Assembly (NCBI GenBank): GCA_965644315.1
Contig: CBFFRQ010000064.1
Coordinates: forward strand, 248,001 to 312,000
Source: Caecitellus pseudoparvulus
Taxonomy: Eukaryota; Bigyra: Bicosoecida
DNA: 64,000 bases
Direction of reading: 5' to 3'
Shown here: positions 30,112 through 39,761 of the stretch, piece after piece
How the letters are laid out: each line of letters begins with the position of its first letter
How positions within the stretch are numbered: the stretch's first letter is position 1
Notes under the pieces: model-generated
The model's input: the letters and a program-made list of their open reading frames with translations, nothing else
What the model was told of the DNA's origin: nothing
Databases searched by the model: none
Program-made: the position numbers and the translations under genes

Positions 30112-30429
30112 CCTGCCAGCCGTTGTGCGGTGGTTTGTGAGCTTCTCCCACTAGCCCAGCGGGCCACGCCCTGTGCCCGGCAGCAGAGGCTCAGCGGCCA
30201 ACTCCTGCGTCTAGAAGTTCTGTCTTTCGTGTTCCTCCGCGCTGGTGTCTGCCCCTGCCATCCCTGCACACAGCTCGTACAGGGTGTCGGCGGCGGTATT
30301 GCGTGTTGATCGCGGATTATGGCTTGGGCACCGCTTTGCGTCTTTCCTGCTGGCGCGCACTCGCTCTGTGACGAAGCTCGGCATGCATTGTGCAGCACAC
30401 CACATCTACACAAATCCAAAGCGCAAACA
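30112..30429. other. tandem intergenic region
   Basis: These 318 bases separate the start of the F-box/ankyrin gene from the 3' end of the membrane glycoprotein gene. ATGCATT at 30383-30389 lies 41 bases past the glycoprotein stop codon, matching the proposed 3'-end element. No coding sequence was seen. Confidence 0.4.
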
Positions 30430-32688
30430 TCACTGAATGCCAGTGTTCTGCAGCAAGCCGCCCAAGCGGGCAGCCACCAGAGCGCCCAGCCACCGGGCAC
30501 TTTCTGCCGCTGGAGCCTTGATGAGCACATTCAAGTGCTGCGTCGCCCGAACCACGCGCACCTCTGCGCAGTGCAAGTCCCCATCGGCATTGAATCCTCC
30601 ATGTAAGCTCACGAGCAGGGCAGGGCGCACTGTGGTGCCCCCTTCCACTGGTGCGAGGCCCAGCGCCCGCAGCTCTTCCCCAAGCAGCTCGAACCACTCG
30701 GCATCAGGCGAGGCCTCCTGCGGCAACGGACGAGTGGGGCTATCTGCAGCAGCATCCCCAGCACTGGAGTCTCCCTGTTCCCTCGCCCCTCGCAAAATTC
30801 CGTCCTGCAAGTACCCGCCGAAGCTGTCCACGTTGCTGTACTGACTCCACGCTGCGCGGAACTCAGCCAGACTCGCCACACGTCCAGGCTTCAGGCACAC
30901 CGCCCCCAGCTCGCAGCTGCTCGTGTGCAGGGGGCTGGAGTTGGTCCGACGGCGTGTGCGGCCAGGCTGCATGCGCCGGCGCAGGCCAGCCAGCACGCCC
31001 CCTCGCCGACGTGGCTGAGCAGTTTGGCCTTGCACCGGTTCGCTGGGCGCCCCGCACCTGCGCAAGGCAGGCAGCGCCTTCCACACCAAGAACACACTTC
31101 CCGCGGTAATTAGCCCCCCACCAAGCACACCCAGCACCACACCCAGGATTGGGCTCAGCGGCTGTTGGTGCGTTTGCTCCTTTGGCGCGATTGGTGCAGG
31201 GCTCGGCGTTGGATACGGCCCAAATGCCGAAAGGGACACATTCAAAGTGGATGTGCCGACTGCCAACTGGTCGAGGGCATTCACAGGCTTCACCCTCCAC
31301 AGAGCCGTCAAGAAGGCTGAGTTGCTCCCAGCTTTGACTTGGGCCTGGGCAGGAACGGACTCCAGATTCTGCTCTCTCAGGAACAGGAAAAATGTGCCAT
31401 CGAACGGAGCTGTGCCATTGTTCAGCCACACTTCACCAAGCACAAAGTTGACCCCGTCCACCGGGCCGATATTGTACCAAGCATCATTGAAAGGTTCCAT
31501 GCGAAAGATGGCTGACGCCAGTTCAGAGGAGGGCATGACGACCATGGAACTGGTCTCAGCGATGACTCGCACTGACACGAGAGCCCACACACTACGGGGC
31601 GCGGACTGTGTGGGGATCGGGGCATCTGAACCTCTCAGAAACTCAAGAGCCACCTTCGGTAGCGGCTGAATCTCCCACGAAACATTTTGCCAGGGGTTGA
31701 GCTGCAGGTTCTGCGGCAAATCATTGAAGTACTCATCGTCGCGCTGGCCAGCATGCGGGTGATGCCCGCTGAAACAGCCTGATGCACTGAGAAACTTCGC
31801 CATGAGCCCTGAGAAGCCTTCCCACACCCAAAAAGCACTGGCGCGTTCGTCTTCTGTGTCGGATAGGTGCTCGGACTCGCTGTAAGCAAAAAGCATCTGC
31901 AGTGTTGCGCTGTGTTCCCGCAGCCCTCGATTCTGGATGATCAGCCTCGGAGTCACCACCATCTTAGAGTACACACCAGAAGACACGCAGTTTCCAAGGC
32001 TGCGCATCTTCGCAACTCGATCGGATGCAGACCAAGACACTGCCACTTGGCTGGCCGCGCGGCCGAGGCGAAGAGACCACAGAATCTGCCAATCGGCAGG
32101 TTTTTTCTCTGACAGGTTCTGTGGAGCGGGCCACGGAGCAACCGGACCAGCCACGCATGCAGCTCCAAGCGAGGGGTACTGGCTACTGTGGTGCAGCGTG
32201 AAGCGTAGGAGGACGGTGGGGGTGGTAGCCAACACTTCGGCCGTTCTCATCAGTGTGCCGTTCCCTTCGTTGAACACGGACACGTCCAATGCCGGCGCCA
32301 GGACGCTGGATCCTGCCCAGGCAGTGACAGTGAAGTTGGTCATTTCGGGCTGCCAATCCATGAGCTGTAGAAGGGGGACGGGGAGGTGCCCATCCACCAG
32401 CTCGGATGCCACCACAAGCGCCCAGCACTCAGCGACGCCAGGACCGGGTGGAGCGATCGAGCGAAGGTTCAAGACGTCTTGTGGGGGCGAGGTTGCCCGA
32501 AGAACCGTGGGTGAATGCTGCGGAGCACATTCATCTAATGAGTACCCTGAAGCGCCCAGCAGGTGTGTGCAGGTGAGCAGTGCCAGAATGCAGGCCCAAG
32601 GCGCAAACCTGGAGTGCGGAATCTGCGCAGCCCTGGAAGGCAACTGGCGCCACTTCCTGGCCACTGCCGGGGATGGGACGTCGTCCAT
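30430..32688 (-). CDS. type I membrane glycoprotein of unknown function
   Basis: One exon gives 752 residues from the ATG at 32688; the frame is open to 33204, but the extra part has no signal-like feature. A hydrophobic segment near residues 28-48 (FAPWACILALLTCTHLLG) fits a signal peptide. A large ectodomain has several N-glycosylation sequons (NFT, NLS, NVS, NGT) and beta-rich blocks such as VWALVSVRVIAETSSMVV and GEVWLNNGTAPFDGTFFLF. A transmembrane helix, ILGVVLGVLGGGLITAGSVF, is followed by an Arg-rich stop-transfer region. The cytosolic part of about 200 residues ends in a compact-looking domain (WFELLGEELRALGL, HCAEVRVVRATQHLNVLIKA). A receptor or adhesion role is possible; no family is recognised. 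Confidence 0.75.
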   Translation of the reverse strand: MDDVPSPAVARKWRQLPSRAAQIPHSRFAPWACILALLTCTHLLGASGYSLDECAPQHSPTVLRATSPPQDVLNLRSIAPPGPGVAECWALVVASELVDGHLPVPLLQLMDWQPEMTNFTVTAWAGSSVLAPALDVSVFNEGNGTLMRTAEVLATTPTVLLRFTLHHSSQYPSLGAACVAGPVAPWPAPQNLSEKKPADWQILWSLRLGRAASQVAVSWSASDRVAKMRSLGNCVSSGVYSKMVVTPRLIIQNRGLREHSATLQMLFAYSESEHLSDTEDERASAFWVWEGFSGLMAKFLSASGCFSGHHPHAGQRDDEYFNDLPQNLQLNPWQNVSWEIQPLPKVALEFLRGSDAPIPTQSAPRSVWALVSVRVIAETSSMVVMPSSELASAIFRMEPFNDAWYNIGPVDGVNFVLGEVWLNNGTAPFDGTFFLFLREQNLESVPAQAQVKAGSNSAFLTALWRVKPVNALDQLAVGTSTLNVSLSAFGPYPTPSPAPIAPKEQTHQQPLSPILGVVLGVLGGGLITAGSVFLVWKALPALRRCGAPSEPVQGQTAQPRRRGGVLAGLRRRMQPGRTRRRTNSSPLHTSSCELGAVCLKPGRVASLAEFRAAWSQYSNVDSFGGYLQDGILRGAREQGDSSAGDAAADSPTRPLPQEASPDAEWFELLGEELRALGLAPVEGGTTVRPALLVSLHGGFNADGDLHCAEVRVVRATQHLNVLIKAPAAESARWLGALVAARLGGLLQNTGIQ

Positions 32689-33117
32689 GGTGCTGGGTGT
32701 TTGTTTGCACCTCAAGGACACTTCCCCCCACGCCCCTGTCAACGACACTTGCGGCCTTGCAGGAGTTGACGCCGGCAGCCATTTGCCTGACCACGCCGAC
32801 AGGGCAGGTAACTTCCCCGCATCGCAAGCGGCCTGGCGCAGGCGGCCAAGGGTGCTCGCAACACCAGCCGCAGCATCCGCAGCAGGAGAAAAACGTGTCA
32901 CTCGCCACAACAACACTGGCACGGCCCGTGGCGCACCACTCCGAGGTCTGTGGCGTCTCTGAACTGCGTAGTTGTTGCCTTCGTGCTGGTGCGGTGTTTG
33001 CCGGGTGAGGGCTTGAGCCGCTCTCCTTGCGTTCCTGGGACCGCAGGCACTGGAGCGCCTCGCCCGTACCAGCAACAGGGTCTTACCATTCATTAGATTC
33101 CACAGCGCTGAACAGAC
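32689..33117. promoter_or_regulatory. divergent intergenic region, glycoprotein / RPB9
   Basis: These 429 bases separate two start codons. The glycoprotein frame is open here but reads as low-quality Arg/Ala-rich sequence, so I treat it as promoter and 5' UTR. No repeats or RNA genes were seen. Confidence 0.4.
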
Positions 33118-33614
33118 ATGGCAGCGCACATGTGGTTCTGCCCTGGTTGGTGAGGCGCCGCGCCTGGCGCTGGAGCAACTTCCGCACCGTTTTGCGCACA
33201 GCATGGAGCTCCCTTCGCAGCGGGAACCTGCTGTACCCGAAGGAAGACAGGGAAAGCCGCAAACTGAACATGTTCTGCAAGCAGTGCGGCCACGAAGGCG
33301 ACTCGGAGGCCGGCTTCGAAGTCGTGCACCAGCGGCAGGTGGTGCGAACGGCAGAGTGAGTGCTGGTGCTGGCGATCCGCATTGACTTTGTACAGTGCCA
33401 CTGCCCTACTCGCCCACGGCGCAGGAACCACCTGGCCAAGGTGAAGAAGGACGTGGTGAACGACCCAGCCCTCCCCCGCAACAAGTCCATCCCCTGCCCC
33501 TCCTGCATGCACACTGAAGCGGTTTTCCTGCAGGTGCCGCCCAGCCCAGCCGACGACCGCATGCACCTCATCCTCGTTTGCTGCGCCTGCTCCCACAAAT
33601 GGCAGAAGAAGTGA
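33118..33614 (+). CDS. RPB9: RNA polymerase II subunit RPB9
   Basis: Three exons (33118-33149, 33221-33355, 33425-33614) give 118 residues, close to the usual 110-125. RPB9 is a two-zinc-ribbon Pol II subunit that affects start-site choice, fidelity and transcript cleavage. Splicing creates MWFCPGCGNLLYPKED (first Cys pair) followed by NMFCKQCGHE (second pair). The linker VVRTAENHLAKVKKDVVNDP leads to the C-terminal ribbon: IPCPSCMHTEAVFLQ, then LILVCCACSHKW. All eight zinc-binding cysteines are present. The stop codon lies only ten bases from that of the UBA gene on the other strand. Confidence 0.93.
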
Positions 33615-33616
33615 CC

Positions 33617-33623
33617 ATGCATT
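33617..33623. terminator. ATGCATT element in the RPB9/UBA gap
   Basis: This seven-base element fills most of the ten-base gap between two opposed stop codons, the tightest tail-to-tail junction in the window. It matches the core of the AATGCATT palindrome seen in other convergent gaps. Confidence 0.4.
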
Positions 33624-33624
33624 A

Positions 33625-35416
33625 TCAGAAGCCAGACTTCCCGCCGTAGTACTGCTCGCCTGCGCCGCCTCCGCCCCCCGCAGCCGCGGCTGCTGCCGCT
33701 GTGAGTGCCATGCCGCCGTCATCACGCTGCGTTGCAAGGGGCGTGCGGGTGCGAGCTGGGTTGCACAAGCCTGTCGCAATGCATCGGCGCTGTGCCTCAC
33801 CTCAGCCACGACGATGACAAAGTAGTGGTGGAAGGCAGTCTCAGACTGCCCCTCCAGGGACAGGCCTGATGCGTTGGGTCCCAGCACGACACTGCGCAGG
33901 GCAAGCGGTGTTGGCGTGGTCAGGCGGCGCACCGCGCAGCAACGCCGCGCACGCACAAGTCACCTGCGCCCGTCGTGGTGTCTGAGCAGTACACTACATA
34001 GTAGTCGAACGTCTCATCGGCCATGAGCACGATGCAATTCGGCAGCAGGGAGAAGCCCTTGTGGGCGAGCCACGTGGGAGCTTGCCCTGACTCTGCCATG
34101 CGGTGGTCCACGCAGACATACACGCGGGAGGGCAGGGGCGTGACGAAGGCCAGCGTCCTCTCCATGGATTCCGGGTCGAACATGCCAATGCCGTTGCTCC
34201 TCTGCGGGGCGAGGAGGGGAGGGGAGTGTCTGCGTCCGCAGGTGCGATGCGAAGCCCCGCCCCACGCACTGCTTCATGGCAATTGGGCGTCTTGACCAGC
34301 ATGCCGCCACGCATGCGGTTGGGGTAGGCCTTGATGTTCACGCCGTGAAAGTCCGTGTACACTCTGGGGACACAAGAGAAGGAGAGGAGCGTGCTGTAGG
34401 GGCGGCGCCGTGGCACCGGCACAGCTTGGGCCGCCTCACGCTTGCTTCTCGCGATACGCCAGTGGCTCGCATGTGAAACTGCCCAAGGTGAAGTTCCCAT
34501 TGATGGTGTTCACCTCTGTGGGGCAGGGCCAGGTGCGGTGTGGAAGGCAGGGCGGATGCCTGCCTGGCCGGCTGCCCAAGCTCACCTGTGTGAACAGGAG
34601 GCAAAGCCAGGGAGTCCAGCGGGTCGCCCACGACATTGCCTGGGTCCTTGTCAGGGTCGACTGCCTCTTCATCTTTGGTTGGCGAGGCTGCCCTCTCCAC
34701 CGCAGCAATGTACTGCAGCAGCTCATCCTCCATCGCCTCGTTGGCTGTGTGGCCCTGTCCAGAAAGCCACAAGATGGCCCTGCGCGAGAGCAGGAGCGCA
34801 GCAGAGTGCCAGCCTGCGAATGCCCACAAGCACACAGCCCTCACTCGTCTGTGCGACCGCTCTTGTTCTGAAGAGCCATGATTGCTGCGGGCAGGTCGAA
34901 GCCCATGGATACGATGGTTTCGGCGTCGGCACTCCACTTCTTCACTCGGCCATCGTAGAAGCGGTGCCGAGAATCTCCCGCAGACAAGGACGCCTTGGTC
35001 CGCATTTCTTTCGCGATGTGCTTGAAGCGCTCTGGGGCAACGGCAAGGAGGCGTGCCTGGAGCAGCTGTTTCGCCAGCGCACGCGCTGACTTGGCACCCA
35101 CGTTTGCGAGTCATCCAGGAGGCTCGAAGGGTGGCAGCTCGCTCTAACTTTGCAATGTGCTTCAGGTACTGGCCCGATCGCATCTTGCTTGTCTCTTTCC
35201 ACTGTGATGGGGAGCAGCAGCTCGGCTCCAAGTTGGCGTGGTGCGCCAGCGGGAAACGCCACTGGAGACACGCACAGTATTTGCCCGTTGCAACGCGACG
35301 GGCTCAGGGACGGCCCCAGTGCACGCTAGAGATGAGCCCCGAATGACAGCCGGATCATGGCTCCATGTCACAAGCAGTGGGGCCCCGCTCGCTGGCAGCG
35401 ACAGCGCTTCTGCCAT
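33625..35416 (-). CDS. UBA-domain protein with C-terminal beta-rich domain
   Basis: Nine exons (35416-35276, 35201-35102, 35031-34845, 34779-34586, 34515-34440, 34363-34270, 34201-33957, 33891-33801, 33651-33625) stay in phase and give 384 residues. The last exon codes only YYGGKSGF. The N-terminus is helical ([17 protein letters not shown]). A UBA-type ubiquitin-binding domain is rebuilt across an intron: [20 protein letters not shown] joined to AILWLS. A beta-rich C-terminal domain contains [32 protein letters not shown], a WL pair, and [10 protein letters not shown] near [11 protein letters not shown] do not recognise this family, but the consistent phases and ordered sequence make the gene real. 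It is the most intron-rich gene here. Confidence 0.75.
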
Positions 35417-35718
35417 GCCGGCACCAAGTGAGGGCTAGCGTCTACCGTACCCCGCACGAACAGCCCCGTCTGTCAGCCAGCAGCAATGGATGCGGACACC
35501 ACCTTCAAGACGATACTCTTGCGTCGGATGGGGGGGAGTGGTTTGTGCCGGTACAGATGGTGTGTGTGCCCGGCGCGCTTGCCTTTCTTTTTGGGGGGGT
35601 CCTACGCCTTGCCTGGCATTCAAGAACGCCGCACAAAACCAACCAACCAAAACTAACTCACACCTTCACACCTCTACACTTGTTCAGTATCTTACAGAAT
35701 CTCTCGTCCAAGGACACC
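35417..35718. promoter_or_regulatory. divergent intergenic region, UBA / carboxypeptidase
   Basis: These 302 bases separate two divergent starts. The side near the carboxypeptidase is A/C-rich (aaccaaccaaccaaaac at about 35638), unlike surrounding DNA and typical of a core promoter or 5' UTR here. No coding sequence was seen. Confidence 0.45.
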
Positions 35719-37435
35719 ATGCGGGCCCTGGCGTCAGTGCTGGGGTTGGCTGCACTGGCAGCGGCAGCGGCTGCGCCGGCGAAAGACTTCGTCGCCTCCC
35801 TGCCAACCTTTGGGGCACCTGCCCAGGAGACATACTCAGGGTACTTGAATGTCACAGGCACGGCCAAGCGCCTGCACTACATGTTCGTAAAGGCCCAGAG
35901 CGACTCGGCCAATGCGCCAGTGGTGCTGTGGCTGAACGGAGGACCTGGCTGCTCGTCGCTGGACGGATACTTCTACGTACGTAACCACTCAATCGCAAAC
36001 TAGGTGCCATGTCAAACGCATGGTGCCCAGGCACTCCACGGGGGCAGTTCCCAGAACCTGCAAGAATCAACCCCGCAAGGGTCGGCCAAGTGCACTGCAC
36101 CTGACTTCGCCACCCTGCACATTGTTCTTTCTGCTCATGCGCAGGAGCACGGCCCCCAGCACGTGAACAGCAAGGGAGAGCTGTACACCAACCCACACTC
36201 TTGGAACAAGTATGCGAACATGCTGTACGTGTGTGTGGGCAGGGAGCCGCAACGCCGCGAGAATCGCACCATGTCCTCTCCGCTCGTGGTGCAGGTACCT
36301 GGAGGCGCCTGCTGGCGTTGGCTTCTCGTACTCCACAGACCCAGCCGACTACACCACGGATGACTTCCAGGTGGCTGACGACAACTACCATGCCCTGCAG
36401 TTCTTCTTCACCGAGAAGTTCCCCGAGCTGGCCGACAACGACTTCGTGGTGACGGGGGAGAGCTACGGCGGCATCTACGTGCCTTCCCTGACAGTGCGCA
36501 TCCTGACCGGCAACGCCGCGGGGACGGGGCAAAAGATCAACATCAAGGGCTTTGCAGTGGGCAATGGCGTGTCCTCCTACGCCTTCAACACGAACTCCCT
36601 CATCTACTACGTGTACTACCACGGCTTCATCGGCCCCGAGCTGTGGGCTACTCTCTCCGCCAACTGCAACGGGAACTTCGCAAACCCCCCCAACGCCGCC
36701 TGCAACAACGCCGTCAACGCCGCGAATGACATTGTGTACAACTCAGGCCTGAACTTCTACGGCTGGGAGATGGAGTGCGCACCGGGCAGCCCCGAGGGAG
36801 ACCTGCGTCAGGCCTTGGCCATGGAGACGCTGTTCCACGGCTCGTCCCTGACGCCCCCCCCCGTCAAGACTCTGGACGCCACAAGCCTGGGCGAGGACGT
36901 GCCCTGCATCAACTCCACCGCCGGCACCATGTACTTGAACCGCCCTGACGTGCGCGCCGCTCTGCACATCTCCCCGCTCGCGCACGACTGGGCCATCTGC
37001 TTCGGCGGGTTGAACTACAACCGCACCATCCTGGACATCACGCCGTACTGGTCCAAGGCCCTGGCTGCCGGCATGCACGGCTCCATCTACAACGGCGACA
37101 CGGACATGGCGTGCAACGTGCTGGGGGATGAGTGGGCCGTATCTTCCCTGGACCTGCCAACTGACGGGCCTCGCTCAGCATGGCACACTGACGGACAGGT
37201 GGCTGGCTTCTTCCAGGCTTACAAGGGTGGCATGGACTTCTGGACCGTGAAGGGCAGTGGCCACATGGTGCCTCAGTTCAAGCCCCCCCAGGCCGAGTTC
37301 ATGTTCCGCACCATCCTGCAGCGCACCGGCGTCATCCCCTCGTCCTCCTCCTCCACCCAGCTGGACGACTCGGGTGCATTCCAGGACGATAAGGAGGGCT
37401 CCCCTGTCCGCCTGCGTGGCTTGGCTCGGGAGTGA
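35719..37435 (+). CDS. serine carboxypeptidase (family S10)
   Basis: Three exons (35719-35976, 36145-36224, 36295-37435) give 492 residues. It is a lysosomal/vacuolar or secreted acid exopeptidase that removes C-terminal residues. A signal peptide ([20 protein letters not shown]) opens the protein. Family marks are [17 protein letters not shown] (oxyanion region), [13 protein letters not shown] across intron 2, the catalytic Ser in [13 protein letters not shown], the catalytic Asp in [10 protein letters not shown], and the catalytic His in [13 protein letters not shown]. All three triad residues are present. Length fits the family. It converges on the U2A' gene. Confidence 0.95.
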
Positions 37436-37468
37436 GCCGCTTTGCATGGCGCCTGCAGCGTCCATGTG

Positions 37469-37476
37469 AATGCATT
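37469..37476. terminator. AATGCATT palindrome between convergent stops
   Basis: This lies 34 bases past the carboxypeptidase stop and 41 bases past the U2A' stop, roughly mid-gap. It is identical to the palindromes at 8815, 24508 and 46858. Confidence 0.4.
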
Positions 37477-37516
37477 TGCCAGCTGAGCACCTCTCACAGA
37501 CAAACACCCACACAAG

Positions 37517-38438
37517 CTACGTCAAGTCGACATCCCCCTCCCCTGGCGCCGCGTCATCCTCCTCCATCCCATCGCCTTCCTCCTCTGCGCTGGCTGCCTC
37601 GCCACTGCCGCCTCCACCCGCTGCTGCTGCTGACGCAGCCTGCTTCCGCGCCAGCTCCGGTGGCAGCTTGCCGGCCTTCAAAAACCGGTGCAAACGGTCC
37701 ACATCCTCTGGTGTGCTCGCTGCGGCGATGGCCTCTTGGATGAGCACGAGCTGAGCCGGTGTGAAAGTGTCTGCTTGGCCGTCCCCAGCACCCTCTGCCA
37801 CTGCGGCGGCTCCGGAGCCCGTGGGGGTGAAGCTGCGCGCCTTGGCCACTGCAGCCTGCAGCTTTCGGCCTTCCGTGCTGGCAAACAGCTGGGCAGCTGC
37901 CTCCCGCTCCTTCATGCGAATTTTCTGGAAGTCCAGCACGCGCAGGCCGGGCAGCTTGTGGATGACATACAGTCGGTAGTGTGCCCGCCTGTTCACGGGG
38001 TTCTGCAGCAGACTCAGGGTGGTCAGGGCGCTCAACTCCGCCAAGCCGTCAATTTCAGCCAGTGTCGCGATGCGGTTGTTGGACAGCACCAGCGTCTCCA
38101 GGTGTGGCAGGGCAGCGCCCAGCCCGTCCGCAACCCTGCTGATGCGGTTGTTGGACAGCAGCAGCATCTTCAGCCGCTTCAACAGCGGAAAGTTCTCCAA
38201 CCGCACGATGTCATTATCGGAGAGGTCGATGCAGTCAAACGAGTCCTGTGCGTGCAAGCGGCGTCAAGTGCGGTCTGGCGCGGCCAGACTTTTGCTGCCC
38301 AGCACCAGCGCTGCTCACCTTGCTGGCGCCGAGGTTCTCAATGGCGGGGATCTTGTACGCGCGCAGGTCTAACTCCCGGTCCTTCAGTGGATTCAAGAAT
38401 TGCCCTGCCCGGGTGACCAGATCTGCTGTGATCTTCAT
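37517..38438 (-). CDS. SNRPA1: U2 snRNP protein A'
   Basis: Two exons (38438-38319 and 38245-37517) give 282 residues. U2A' is the leucine-rich-repeat subunit that, with U2B'', binds stem-loop IV of U2 snRNA and is part of the spliceosome. The start MKITADLVTRAGQFLNPLKD is diagnostic, as is the join RAYKIPAIENLGASK to DSFDCIDLSDNDI. LRRs follow (LLSNNRISRVADGL, LVLSNNRIATLAEI, LSLLQNPVNRRAHYRLYVI) with the LRR cap HKLPGLRVLDFQKI. The acidic Ala/Gly-rich tail is longer than in animals. This gene fits the many short introns seen in the window. Confidence 0.95.
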
Positions 38439-38870
38439 GCTGCCGCCCCCTGTTCGGCTGCCGCTGTGCTGCCCTACTTCCGCAGGTGCCCAACGTGCGG
38501 CCTGCTGGCGGCCGTTGCAAGGATCAGCTAGCCCTTGCGCGACGACACTAAGGAACCACACCCCGGAGTTCGCTCTGGACCGGGTGATTTTGTGTGGCGT
38601 GCTGAACTGGTGCAACTGTAGGTGCCGATGGCTCTGGCCGTCGTTTCGGCTGCCTCCACAAGGCCCCGCAGTCAATGACCTGGTGAGCCTCAAATCCACA
38701 CTCCACCACGATTTTTCTGGGAATCAATCCCTTCCGTTCTAATCTTGACATGTTCCCATGGGCGATCTTCCCAGGTTGTGGCCTGCGAGGCAACGGGATT
38801 GAGTCGTTTCGCTGGAGTTTCACCGAGCCCCCTCTGCTTGTCTTCGCCAGCCTCCAGAAACCGTGCGAGC
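38439..38870. promoter_or_regulatory. divergent intergenic region, U2A' / cyclin
   Basis: These 432 bases separate two starts. They contain several GTTTC-type motifs (for example cgtttcgctggagtttcacc at about 38805) that also occur in introns of this window. No coding sequence was seen. Confidence 0.4.
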
Positions 38871-39644
38871 ATGGCTGCTAAAGCACAGGGAAAGGCAGAT
38901 GTATGCACTGCCGAGTCCCATAGGGGTCTGCTTGCGCCACGGAAGTCCAGAAAGTCCACAGTCTCGGTGTCGGCGGCCTGCCCGGTGGTCTACGCAGCGT
39001 GCATGAGGCTGGAGGTGTCACTGCCGTGCATCTTCAGAGCAGTGTGGCTGCTCGCGGAATTGGAAAGCCTGGGCTTTGTCTCTGGCAGTGAGGCTGAAAT
39101 GATTGCGGCTGTGGTGTTCCTTGCCTGCAAGGCGCTCGACGAACCTCGCCGCCCACGGGATGCCTTGAATTGCGTCCACGCGGCCTTGGTCGGAGACCAG
39201 CAGCTTCTCCCCCTTGGCTCGACGTATCAAAGTCTGAAGAAGAACCTCATCGCACGGGAGGCCCTCATGCTGCGCTTCTTGCGATTCGATGTGGGGGACA
39301 GTGTGCAGCTGCCACACGTGTCCGCGCTTCAAATCGCGAAGCGCGTGCACCCTGACTCTGCCCAGCTGGCTGTGGCTTGCTTGAATGACGCCCTTGCAAA
39401 CACACTGGCCATGGATGCAAGGGCTTGCGGGGCTGCTGCAGTGCTGCTGGCATGTGCCCTGTTGGGGGTGAGCAAGGAGCAGCAGCTTCTCGCAGTCGTG
39501 GCTGAGGATGGCGTGTCGCCAGACAGTCTGTGGGACGCCCTTCAAGCGCTGTCAGAATCGTGCAAGCATATCCCTGGCGCACCAGGTGCCGCTGTAAAGG
39601 CGGGTCTTGAGGAAGCGGCCAGTATTCAAGGTGCCGGGCACTGA
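38871..39644 (+). CDS. cyclin-box protein (cyclin Q/FAM58-like)
   Basis: One exon gives 257 residues from MAAKAQGKADVC. Two cyclin-box-like helical repeats are visible. The first holds YAACMRLEVSLPCIFRAVWL and EMIAAVVFLACKALDEPRRP followed by RDALN. A long helix, LIAREALMLRFLRFDVG, matches the 'E-LML--L-F-V' helix of transcriptional cyclins, and the second repeat holds ACGAAAVLLACALLGV. The 'ACK--E-PR--RD--N' spacing fits cyclin Q, L or K better than mitotic cyclins; cyclin Q partners CDK10 in animals. The kinase partner here is not visible. The next gene, CFAP97, lies downstream on the same strand. Confidence 0.65.
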   Translation: MAAKAQGKADVCTAESHRGLLAPRKSRKSTVSVSAACPVVYAACMRLEVSLPCIFRAVWLLAELESLGFVSGSEAEMIAAVVFLACKALDEPRRPRDALNCVHAALVGDQQLLPLGSTYQSLKKNLIAREALMLRFLRFDVGDSVQLPHVSALQIAKRVHPDSAQLAVACLNDALANTLAMDARACGAAAVLLACALLGVSKEQQLLAVVAEDGVSPDSLWDALQALSESCKHIPGAPGAAVKAGLEEAASIQGAGH

Positions 39645-39761
39645 CCGCACGGTGGCAAACTGTTTACTACCTCAATCGCAGCAGTTGCAGTACGCCACAC
39701 TGAGGCAAGGAAATGCTACCAGAAGTGCTCCACCGCACCTCGCTGAAGCTCGTAAAGTGCC

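Noticed and set aside
32689-33204. N-terminal extension of 172 residues on the membrane glycoprotein
   Set aside because: It would bury the signal peptide inside the protein and overlap the RPB9 start; the sequence shows no ordered features.
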